This document shows, in pieces, positions 11,870 to 24,200 of a stretch of DNA of 64,000 nucleotides; the first letter of the stretch is position 1, and each line of letters starts with the position of its first letter. The stretch covers positions 992,001-1,056,000 of the forward strand of contig OX387605.1 in assembly GCA_947568835.1 (NCBI GenBank), given 5' to 3'. The translations under genes were made by a program, and so were the position numbers. Source of the DNA: Protonemura montana (Eukaryota > Arthropoda > Insecta > Plecoptera > Nemouridae). A model generated the notes under the pieces. It worked only from the letters and a program-made list of their open reading frames with translations, was not told the DNA's origin and made no database searches.

Positions 11870-13073
11870 ACAAAATTTTCAAGAGATTTTGAACACTGGA
11901 AATAACAACCTATCTTAAAATGTTTTTGCCATACGCCTAGCGGTTTGCCCGTGGCAGGAGATGGAAAAACCAAATATTTTACTTTTTGCCCCGCACGGCA
12001 ACTCACTATATTCACTCTAGCGTTTGAACAAATAAACTTAAAAGAATAGGACTTGTTCTAGAATGATAATCAAGCTGTAATTAACAAGAAAAAGTACATT
12101 AATTGCTTACTTATCAAGTTTAGGGGTGAAAAAAATCCACCCTTAAATTTCAACCCTTAATAATTCATGAAGTAATTTTTTTTTTCTGAAAATGTTTTTT
12201 TTTTCAAGTATCTCCTGCTTATTATCTCTTCTTTAAATAAAATGAATCATTAACAGCCGTCTGATCAGAAGTTATGATTTTTTTATTGTATAGATGTGTA
12301 TGCATTTAGTTGTGTTTCTGCACGTCTGTTAGCATGGTCCATGCAAATCTCCCGTCAAGTTATGGATTATATAATTTTTCATTTTAAAAATTGTTTGTGC
12401 TTCAAAGGTTATTTTTACTCGCTCTTTTTTCGTGTCACTCGGACCGATCACTCTTCGAAATCGAAATTTTGAAAAACCAATTTTCTTATAAGGAATGTGT
12501 CCTTGAACTAGTCTGTAACTTGAATAGTTCCTTAGATATCGGCTAAAATACGGAACTAAGGTCATAAAGAAGTTCATATCTTCCAAATTAGTTGGCATAC
12601 ATTTTCAAAATAATCATTTTGTGCATTTGGTGACTTGGGTAACAAACTCGGCAATTTTGAAAAGAATTTAAGATGTGAATGTCAAAAAATTGTTTCCAAT
12701 TGTGCCGTTTTGATGTGAAATGACCCTGGCTCGTTTAAATTTTAATGTAACCTGATCGTTTACTGGTCTGACAATTAAATTATTTTTCTATCTGCTCCTC
12801 AAGACTAGAAATATCTGATTGTAGTTTATGTATTTTTTTTTTTTTTTTTCAAAAAATAATTCTGACATTCTAGAATTGTTTTTGAGAAGGCGGTGACCTA
12901 TGACGTAGATGTTTTGAGTAACAGCAGAATCACACTGACAGTTGAAACTGACAGATGAGTAAACAAGATGAGTGTCAAATCATCGAGCAAAGCTCGGCTA
13001 AACATTTCAAATAAACAATTAACAAATTCCAGCGAAACACTTATCCCTCGGATGTAAAAACAGTGCAGGAAAA
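11870..13073. other. AT-rich 5' flank of SPEF2
   Basis: Contains T runs near 12178 and 12833-12850 and no recognised TATA or other promoter element. The SPEF2 promoter probably lies here. Confidence 0.4.
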
Positions 13074-15281
13074 ATGAATGAAATATTGCAGAGATGGCTC
13101 AGCACGAGGTTGGGGGTGATTTTCGATATGGATCCTCTGTTTTTTGGCGTCCATGTAAGCGATGGAATACTCCTGGGACGTTTGCTACACAGCTACGACA
13201 TTATAAACGCCGAGCAACTTCAACAGATCGTGACAGCAAGCGACGCAGGATCAAGGTTTTTAAATTTAAAGCTTCTACACAAATGGCTCGAGTATATCGG
13301 CGTGGAATGCGACGACAACACGCTACGGGAGATCGCGGATCGAGTGGGGTCGACAGCTATTCGCCTCTTTTATCAAATATTTCTGTGTCTTGAGAATTCA
13401 GACCAAGCACATTTCGTGGATCAACAGAAGAAGGCGGATTGCGTGAGCGAGATGTTATCACGGTTTCATGTCGCTCGAATGCCATCTCTGCGAGGCTCAA
13501 GTACCACGCACTCGATATCGACGGTGAGGAGCATTCTTTACAGGCCATTTGTCGAAAGAAATGACTTGATTGAGAAGCACAAAAAGAAATTCGAGGATGT
13601 CAAGCGACTGTGCAGGGAAAATCAGAGGAAATTTGACAAAAAACAAGAACCGAAAATGTATTTCGAGTATGTGGAAAAACCGGAGGACATTGACCGACCG
13701 TCGAGTATTTCAGTGGAGATGAAAACAGAGATCGATGAAATGAATGAGCGGTTGAGCGCAGACGACAACGAAGAGATGGACTTTTCGTATTCGCAGTTGC
13801 AAATGTTGGGCGAGCGAGTGAAGGTATACGACGCATCATGCGGCTGCGTGAACCCAAACAACGCCAGGGAGTTCATCAAGCAATTGCACCAGAAGACGAG
13901 GAAAGAGGCCGCCACGCGTATGTTCGAGTTACAGATGCAGAACTTGTTGGCCAAGGAGCTGTGGCGGAAGCTGATCGACGCGCAGGAGCAAGAACTAGAC
14001 AATCTGATCACCAAGAAGCTACTGAAACAATCGCAGTATGAAAAACAGATGACAACCAAGTTGTTTCAAGTGCGTCATGAGAAGAAGTTGGTCGCCGAGA
14101 ACCGAGCGCTAGTCGAGCGGATGTTCATTGCAAGACGCGACCAAGAATTTAGCGACGCGTTGGACCGCGAACGCAACGAGGTTGCCGAACAAAGGCAGAT
14201 AAACGCCTACGAGGGCGACCGCAACCGTGAGCTACACGCCAAGCTGTACGCCGAGAAGATGCAGCTCAGATACGAGAAGCACTACGACATGTGCATGGAC
14301 GTCATGGAGGCGTTTGTCGAGCTCGCCGCCAAGGCCGCCGACTACCGCGAGCAGAACGAGAACGTCATTCCGAACAAGATCTGGAACGAGTGGAAGGAGA
14401 TCTTCATCAAGAACCAACCGATCTTCGAGCTGATCGAGGACGTCGAGAAGATCGTCGACGACGAGTACGCCAAGGAAATGGAGGAGATCGTACTCGCCGA
14501 GTTCGGTCGACAGGACGTGTTGAACGAGCACGATCTGCGAGAGTACTTGGGTTTGGTCGGCCCGTGGCTACTAGAGGAGGTTTGTCCAGAGGTTTCTGGT
14601 GACGCCGAGGTACAGACAGTGCTCGGCTTCATCGTGCATCGTCTCCTCGACCTCAAGTATCCGTTGCCGCCGCCTCCCAAGCCTGCCGAACTGCCGCCGA
14701 TGGACGCCGCCGCCATCGTGGTAGGCGTCGAGAGTCCCGAGGTGCTCGAGACGTTGCATCAGTTGCTAGCCAAGCGGCAGATCGCCGTCGTGTTGCTAGA
14801 GGACGCCGTCAACTTCTGTCTGGAGGCGTTTCAGAAGGAGATGGCGGTGGTACGCGACATTGACCTGCGACTCTGCCAGGCGACCAAACATGCGCTGGAC
14901 GAAATCAAGAGTGCGCCGACCTCGAAAGTTAGCAAGCAAGAGAAGAAGCAGGCGAAGAAGAACAAGGCGGACAAGAAGGAGAAGAAGAAAATGGAGAAGA
15001 AACTCGAGAAGAAAAAGGGCAAGGCTGGCAAGGCTGGCAAAGGGAAGAAAGAGAAGGCGTTGACGGAAGAGGTGATAGTGGATATTTATGAGGGTGTCCC
15101 GCGTGAGGAAAAGGAGACGCAGACTCCGCGAATGATCCCTGACGATGACCCTCTGCTCAGCTGGACGGCGTCCCTTGGGCAACAAGCGTTCGACGTTCTC
15201 TGCATGGGCGAGCAGATTCCAGATTCATTGTTGGTCAACATGCTGGTCGAGCTGCTCAAAGCCAAGGGGCCCGACATGAAG
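13074..15281 (+). CDS. SPEF2: SPEF2 exon 1 (CH-like domain, coiled coil, start of adenylate-kinase-like region)
   Basis: This 2,208-base exon has 736 codons and starts at the first ATG of the frame. It ends at the donor gacatgaag|gtaacg. The CH-like domain, a long EK-rich coiled coil and the Lys-rich linker all lie here. Confidence 0.93.
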
Positions 15282-18200
15282 GTAACGTAGCATTTTATTA
15301 TTATTACCAACACTATAACCGTCTCAAAATTAATGCCCAAATGGGCATTTTTTTTTCATTGCCCCGTTGGGGCATCAATTTTTGAGACTGTTATAGTGTT
15401 GATAATAATAAAATACCCCGCGCATTGCAAGCGTTTGCAATTTAAATCAGATATCATCCTAATACAAATGCTGTGACGTGTCGCTTGTTTTTATTGTTGG
15501 TTCCTGACATTGCTTTACACTACGCGGTCTCTCGTCCTAAGTGCACTCCAAGGAAATCAATTAATCACGTTCTAATTAGACCCCATTTAATGTCCTTCTA
15601 GTCAAGGATTGGCAAGATAATAAAACAATTAGCTGAGAAACATGGATACAAGATATTTTCACAAAAGTATAATTGAAGTGACTCGATATTTTTTTAAATT
15701 AAAATTGCCTCTTCTATGACTTACCCTTCCCACCACTCGTTTTCTGAACTCCACTGCACTTGCATCTGGTATTTCCTGCGTTACAAATTACCCAAAAATA
15801 CTGGAAAGTAGCTTCTGTCCAATGAAAATAGAAAAAAAAACTTTAAAATCTGTATCTATCTGAGATACACTGTAACTTATCTGTAACTTATCTATCTGAG
15901 ATACAATATAAAGATACTTTATAAAAAAGGTATTTCATATCTACAGATACCAATACTTTAGTATCTTGCGATACCTATCTCCTGCTACTTGTATGGGAGG
16001 TTTTTAAGTTTAAGGCGGTACTTGATAGTTACTCTGTTTCTCCTCTGGCTTAAATATCCCCTTGTACCTGCAACTAACTCACGAGGTCACCACGACCCAA
16101 CGGTTTGGCGTGTTGGAAACACCGGTCCTCGTTAGATCACCGCAGTTAAGCAACACTACGCTGAGTCAGGTATTGGATAGGTGACCATCATACACATGAC
16201 CAGTTCTGTTCGGGAGAGAGGTTGGAGGGATGAAAGTTAAGCAACACTGCGCTGGGTCAGGTATTGGATGGGTGACCATCATACACATGACCAGTTCTGT
16301 TCGGGAGAGAGGTTGGAGGGATGAAAGTTAAGCAACACTGCGCTGGGTCAGGTATTGGATGGGTGACCATCATACACATGACCAGTTCTGTTCGGGAGAG
16401 AGGTTGGAGGGATGAAAGTTAAGCAACATTGCGCTGGGTCAGGTATTGGATGGGTGACCATCATACACATGACCAGTTCTGTTTGGGAGAGAGGTTGGAG
16501 GGATGAAAGTTAGTACAGCAACTTCACTCGCCTTGCTTATCAACCTCTCGACAGCATGGATTTGTGGAGGAATCCTGTTGTTCACGTTGTAGCGTCCTTC
16601 GGAAGGGACGTTAACCCGGTGATCCCCTTGGTCTTCGACAGGAGTAGGCTACGTGCCGGCACCGGGTTTCCCCTCCTCCCTTCTAGGCTAGGTTAGGTTC
16701 ATCATCATCCACTCATCAAACAAGTGCCGCATGACTAGACTTGTAAACAGAACGTCTTCTCAGGGCTGGGTAATCTTCAACTTCCCGGTGAGCTACGAGC
16801 AGGCGTCGTTGTTAGAGGAGGTCCTCACGGGCCGACGACTGCCGAGCACAGAACCCCTGGAGCCAGAGACTGTTGAGGTGATCGAAGAAATCGAAGAGCG
16901 GACCATTGATGAGACTTCTGAAGAGGTACAGCACCTTCCTTGTCTGACAGCAACCAGTTTGATATTCACTGAGAAAATGCATACCAGTGAATTGAAATGT
17001 TTTATTTGTTAAAAGCGAATATCTGTAATGTGTACCTACCTACCTATATGAAGGTATGCAGAGTCTATGATATCCATGACATAGACAGCCTAGTTATTGC
17101 ATGTGTTGGTATTTGTATGTTTTTATTTAGCATTTTGCTATTCTATTGCATTACATTTGTGTCATATGTTGCCTTACATTTCTACTAAATTCATTGACAT
17201 TTCTACTTTTTCTAATCTTTGCAGGTCACTTTTTATATTCTCTTATGCCTAAGTAAATTATTTCCCACATTTATCCATTTTATTTACAATCTTACATTCA
17301 TACCTTGTTCTATAACTAATTTCTTTAAACTATAACCTATTTTTTAAATAGTTTCCGCTGCCTAAAGTCAAAAATGTTAAAAATAATGTAACAAAATTAG
17401 TTATAAGTCTTTGCACAGGGCATAAGGATTAACAAACACTATTTGAAATGGGTTTTGAATGCTAAGTAAAGGACAGCTATATTACTGAGCATTCAAAATA
17501 GTTTTTGTTAAAACTATTGCTAAGTTTAAATCAAGTAGACATGAGTCTAAAAACCATCATAAAGGGCATTCGGATGATCAAACTATGGAGTCATATGGGA
17601 CTGCATTTGCCACATTTAGGCTACATTTAGGCTACATTTAGACTATATTTGGGCTATATTTGGGCTATATTTGGACTATATTTGGGCTATATTTGGGCTA
17701 TATTTGAGCTATATTTGGGCTATATTTGGGCTATATTTGAGCTATATTTGGGCTATATTTGGGCTATATTTGGGCTGTATTTAGGCTGTATTCAGGCTGT
17801 ATTCAGGCTGTATTCAGGCTGTATTCAGGCTGTATTCAGGCTGTATTCAGGCTGTATTCAGGCTGTATTCAGGCTGTATTCAGGCTGTATTCAGGCTGTA
17901 TTCAGGCTGTATTCAGGCTGTATTCAGGCTGTATTCAGGCTGTATTCAGGCTGTATTCAGGCTGTATTCAGGCTATATTCAGGCTATATTCAGGCTGTAT
18001 TCAGGCTGTATTCAGGCTGTATTCAGGCTGTATTCAGGCTGTATTCAGGCTGTATTCAGGCTGTATTCAGGCTGTATTCAGGCTGTATTCAGGCTGTATT
18101 CAGGCTGTATTCAGGCTGTATTCAGGCTGTATTCAGGCTGTATTCAGGCTGTATTCAGGCTATATTCAGGCTGTATTCAGGCTGTATTCAGGCTGTATTC

Positions 18201-21200
18201 AGGCTATATTCAGGCTGTATTCAGGCTGTATTTAGGCTGTATTCAGGCTGTATTCAGGCTGTATTCAGGCTGTATTCAGGCTGTATTCAGGCTGTATTAA
18301 GGCTGTATTCAGGCTGTATTAAGGCTGTATTCAGGCTGTATTCAGGCTGTATTAAGGCTGTATTCAGGCTGTATTCAGGCTGTATTCAGGCTGTATTCAG
18401 GCTGTATTCAGGCTGTATTCAGGCTGTATTCAGGCTGTATTCAGGCTGTATTCAGGCTGTATTCAGGCTGTATTCAGGCTGTATTCAGGCTGTATTCAGG
18501 CTGTATTCAGGCTGTATTCAGGCTGTATTCAGGCTGTAATCAGGCTGTATTCAGGCTGTATTCAGGCTGTATTCAGGCTGTATTCAGGCTGTATTCAGGC
18601 TTTATTCAGGCAATACCATGCCTAGATACTTTACACACGGTCCTCGTTTCAGATCGTACCACTGCCCGAGTTACGGGTGTCCAAGCTTGTACCAAACACT
18701 CTACCTCCAGCACCGACCGACGAGTTCCGCACTTACTTCACCGCGTACATAGCCGCCAAGAAGGCCGAAGTGGAGGGCGAACCATTCCAAGAAGTGATCG
18801 TCGAGGAGGCCCTGACTCCACTAGAAAACGTATACACAGATCAGGGCATCAACTACGACTTCTTCTATCGAACCCTCGACTTCGCGACACTGAAACAGTT
18901 GGCTAAACTGATTGTCGGCGACATGCAACTACCACTGAAGACGTCGGTTGAACTCTTCGGCGACGTCATCGACGAGGTGGAGAAAGCGTTCGCGCAGTCG
19001 CAGCAGTTGGCGAAGAAGGTGACAGACGTAAAGCAGGTGGCCGGGAAGGTCCGCAAGAAAGGGAAGAAGGAGAAAGAGGGTTCAAAGAAGTCGGTGAAAG
19101 AAAGTGCTGCCACAGAGCCAACAGCTGTAGAGACGGAGGGCAAGGAAGGCAAGAAGAAAGGGAAAGGGACGAAGGAGGGTAAAGGTAAAGGGGAAAAGGG
19201 GAACAAGAAGAAAGAAAAAGGCAGCAAGGGCGACAAAAAGAAGGGTAAATCCAAAGAGAAGGAGCAAGAAGAAGTGGTTGTCGAAGTGTTACCGATAGAA
19301 GAGCCTCCAGAGGAGCCCGTCATAGATCAGATACCAGCGCCTAGCGAGAGCGTCGAGCGATCTCTGACGCCTCCACCGCCTCCCAAGCCAGGTGACGACG
19401 GCTGGCAGTTCACCTGTCTCGAGTTAACGCCCCCCGAAGTACGCGACGCCATGGCAACCATGTGGCAGAACATGGAGGAGGTGTTCGTGGACGACTTCAA
19501 AGAGCTATTCTTCTTAAAACGTGTCTATCACGCCAAGATCATCCCCTATCTGAACCACGTGCAGCGCGAGATCTCCGAGTTTATCCGACGACCGGATACC
19601 AAGCAGGATCACGTGTTCACCTTCCAGATCCGGTACAACGAGATCGACGAGGAGTTGCGTCCAGACTTGGAGATGAAGAACGAGCTCTATTGTCGTCTGG
19701 CCGAACTGCGCAGTCTCCTCTGGAACATGTGCGACGCACGCAAGCGCGAGGCCGAAGTGCAACGACGCACTTTGATTGCTGATGATTGGGTCAGCGAGGA
19801 GTTGTGCTGTTTGACCAACATCCTGGCCATCGCCATGGAACTAGAGGTGGGCGTCACCTTTTATAGACCATGTAGCTCTAGGTGGCCGTGGAACTAGAGG
19901 TGGGCGTCACCTTTTATAGACGATGTAGCTCTAGGTGGCCGTGGAACTAGAGGTGGGCGTCACCTTTTATAGACGATGTAGCTCTAGGTGGCCGTGGAAC
20001 TAGAGGTGGGCGTCACCTTTTATAGACCATGTAGCTCTAGGTGGCCGTGGAACTAGAGGTGGGCGTCACCTTTTATAGACCTTGTAGCTCTAGGTGGCCG
20101 TGGAACTAGAGGTGGGCGTCACCTTTTATAGACCATGTAGCTCTAGGTGGCCGTGGAACTAGAGGTGGGCGTCACCTTTTATAGACCTTGTAGCTCTAGG
20201 TGGCCGTGGAACTAGAGGTGGGCGTCACCTTTTATAGACCTTGTAGCTCTAGGTGGCCGTGGAACTAGAGGTGGGCGTGACCTGGTGTTGCCATGTAGCT
20301 CTAGGTGGGCGTGTCCTGGTATCACCATGTAGATCTAGGTGGGCGTGTCCTGGTATCACCATGTAGATCTAGGTGGGCGTGTCCTGGTATCAGCATGTAG
20401 CTCTAGGTGGGCGTGTCCTTGTATCACCATGTAGATCTAGGTGGGCGTGTCCTAGTATCACCATGTAGCTCTAAGTGGGCGTGACCTTGTATCACCATGT
20501 AGCTCTAGGTGGGCGTGACCTTGTATCACCAGGTAGCTCTAAGTGGGCGTGTCCTTGTATCACCATGTAGCTCTAGGTAGGCGTGACCTGGTATCACCAT
20601 GTAGATCTAGGTGGGCGTGTCCTGGTATCACCATGTAGCTCTAGGTGGGCGTGTCCTAGTATCACCATGTAGCTCTAGGTGGGCGTGTCCTGGTATCACC
20701 ATGTAGCTCAAGGTGGGCGTGACCTTGTATCACCAGGTAGCTCAAGGTGGGCGTGTCCTTGTATCACCATGTAGCTCTAGGTGGGTGTGTCCTGGTATCA
20801 CCTTGTAGATCTAGGTGGGCGTGTCCTGGTATCACCATGTAGCTCTAGGTGGGCGCGTCCTAGTATCACCATGTAGCTCTAGGTGGCCGTGGAACTAGAG
20901 GTGGGCGTGACCTGGTGTTGACATGGAACTAGAGGTGGGCGTGACCTTTTATAGACAATGTAGCTCTAGGTGGGCGTGACCCTTTATTAACCTTATATAA
21001 AAGCTTTAAATTGCGATGTTCAACTTTTTTAGTTTGTCTCTGGCTGCTGGCTGGGGTAACATTTTTTTCTGTACATGTTGATGGAAATTGCGAAATTTGG
21101 TTAAAAACGTGTGCAATTGGGTTATAATTGTTCAAAATTAAAATCTCAACACTATTGTGACACTTTGAGGGTGATTTAAAAGCGTTTTTTTGGTGAAATA

Positions 21201-24200
21201 TTGATAATTATGTTTGAAATTTCCTGCCTAGGAAAATTGGAGCCATGTCTCACAGTTCGATTTTTATTTGATTCAAAACTTGCCTTTTACTCACCCGCAG
21301 CAGCTCGGTAATACTCTTCATGCATGCCTATGAAAGTTATTGAAGAAATTGAGCCCAAACGCTGTTATTTACGTTCGTTTTACGTAAAATATAAATAATT
21401 TTGCAAAAAGTTTGACAGATGCATTCATTTGTTTGGTTTTTTGACCACTGCAGGGTGAACGAATTCTTAAACTTATCTTTGTGGCAGTGCATTCAGGATA
21501 TTCAAACGTCAATGTCAATGTCAACGTCAATGTCAAATTCTTTTAAAAATCTCTAGAACTGAAGGGAAATAAATGACAGAACTGAAATATTGTTGGTGTC
21601 TTGGCTAGCAAGATTGGCTAGCCCAGATTGTAAAAGGTATTTCACAAGTTTCACCCTCTAAGAAAAATTTCAAGAAATCATGCACGAAAATTTTTTGACA
21701 GCTAACGTCGTTTGTTTTCGAAATTGTCATCGTAGTCACTTTGGAATTCACAGAGTTTCCACAATGCAGTAACCCCGAGTGACATAAGCGGCAAATTTCA
21801 AACAAAATAAACGGGGGTACTGTATGGTATTGCATGGTACTTTTGGTTGTGGTCTTATTCAAACTAAAATGCCAACTTTCTCAAAATCTAAAGCGGCCGT
21901 AGGCAGCGGGTACTGCTAGTATAACATGTAGCTCTAGGTGGGCGTGTCCTTGTATCACAATGTAGCTCTAGGTGGGCGTGTCCTAGTATCACCATGTGGC
22001 TCTAGGTGGGCGTGTCCTGGAATCGCCAAGGTGGATGTGACCTTGAACCAAGATATTGCCTCTACTGCAGGTGAACCGGAGCGCCGATACGTTGCAACTA
22101 ATCAACGACTACTACCTGACGATGCTGGCGAAGGATTTGCCTGACACACGACTTGCCAAGATGCACGCTGCAAGGCTCCACTTGGACCCCGAGGAAGTCG
22201 AGGAGGCTGGAGGCGAAGTCCACACATGTGTGACCAGCACAAAGCTTCCACTTGAAGAGGAGCGCATGCGCGGACGTCGCGCTAAAGAAGTCACTAAGAC
22301 GCTGCTCACCGACGTCGACAGCGATGCCAGCGTCGCGACGCCGTTCCACGAGTTTATCAGCGAGACGACGCTTTCTTTGGCTGGGCACGTAAAGAAACTG
22401 CAGGACACACAGGTAGATGAACCAGTTTTATACAATTATATTCACTTTGATTGTTTTTAGACTCAAATCTACTTGATTTATCCATCCAATACCTGACCCA
22501 GCGCAGTGTTGCTTAACTTTCATCCCTCCAACCTCTCTCCTGAACAGAACTGGTCATGTGTATGATGGTCACCCATCCAATACCTGACTCAGCGCAGTGT
22601 TGCTTAACTTTCATCCCTCCAACCTCTCTCCCAAACAGAACTGGTCATGTATATAATGGTCACCCATCCAATACCTGACCCAGTGCAGTGTTGCTTAACT
22701 TTCATCCCTCCAACCTCTCTCCCGAACAGAACTGGTCATGTGTATGATGGTCACCCATCCAATACCTGACCCAGCGCAGTGTTGCTTAACTTTCATCCCT
22801 CCAACCTCTCTCCCGAACAGAACTGGTCATGTGTATGATGGTCACCCATCCAATACCTGACTCAGCGCAGTGTTACTTAACTTTCATCCCTCCAACCTCT
22901 CTCCCAAACAGAACTGGTCATGTGTATGATGGTCACCCATCCAATACCTGACTCACCGCAGTGTTGCTTAACTTTCATCCCCCCAACCTCTCTCCCGAAC
23001 AGAACTGGTCATGTGTATGATGGTCACCCATCCAATACCTGACCCAGCGCAGTGTTGCTTAACTTTCATCCCTCCAACCTCTCTCCCGAACGGAACTGGT
23101 CATGTGTATGATGGTCATCCATCCAATACCTGACTCAGCGCAGTGTTGCTTAACTTTCATCCCTCCAACCTCTCTCCCGAACAGAACTGGTCATGTGTAT
23201 GATGGTCAACCATCCAATACCTGACTCACCGCAGTGTGGCTTAACTTTCATCCCTCCAACCTCTCTCCCGAACAGAACTGGTCATGTGTATGATGGTCAC
23301 CAATCCAATACCTGACTCACCGCAGTGTTGCTTAACTTTCATTCCTCCAACCTCTCTCCCGAACAGAACTGGTCATGTGTATGATGATCACCCATCCAAT
23401 ACCTGACTCAGCGCAGTGTTGCTTAACTTTCATTCCTCCAACCTCTCTCCCGAACAGAACTGGTCATGTGTATGATGGTCACCCATCCAATACCTGACCC
23501 AGCGCAGTGTTGCTTAACTTTCATCCCTCCAATCTCTCTCCCGAACAGAACTGGTCATGTGTATGATGGTCACCCATCCAATACCTGACTCAGCGCAGTG
23601 TTGCTTAACTTTCATCCCTCCAACCTCTCTCCCAAACAGAACTGGTCATGTATATAATGGTCACCCATCCAATACCTGACCCAGTGCAGTGTTGCTTAAC
23701 TTTCATCCCTCCAACCTCTCTCCCGAACAGAACTGGTCATGTGTTTGATGGTCACCCATCCAATACCTGACCCAGCGCAGTGTTGCTTAACTTTCATCCC
23801 TCCAACCTCTCTCCCGAACAGAACTGGTCATGTGTATGATGGTCACCCATCCAATACCTGACTCACCGCAGTGTTGCTTAACTTTCATTCCTCCAACCTC
23901 TTTCCCGAACAGAACTGGTCATGTGTATGATGGTCACCCATCCAATACCTGACCCAGCGCAGTGTTGCTTAACTTTCATCCCTCCAACCTCTCTCCCGAA
24001 CAGAACTAGTCATGTGTATGATGGTCACCCATCCAATACCTGACTCACCGCAGTGTTGCTTAACTTTCATTCCTCCAACCTCTCTCCCGAACAGAGCTGG
24101 TCATGTGTATGATGGTCACCCATCCAATACCTGACCCAGCGCAGTGTTGCTTAACTTTCATGCCTCCAACCTCTCTCCTGAACAGAACTGGTCATGTGTA

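Noticed and set aside
10746-11892. 366-aa minus-strand and 329-aa plus-strand ORFs with 15-residue repeats
   Set aside because: They arise from a 45-bp tandem repeat, a multiple of three, so frames stay open on both strands. No start context, splice context or family resemblance supports a gene.
13622-14059. 145-aa minus-strand ORF opposite SPEF2 exon 1
   Set aside because: It is a shadow of the coding frame, which has the CH-like domain and coiled coil.
17649-18539. 296-aa ORF of repeated RLYSGCIQAVF
   Set aside because: It is an 11-bp minisatellite (33 bases per 3 units) inside SPEF2 intron 2.
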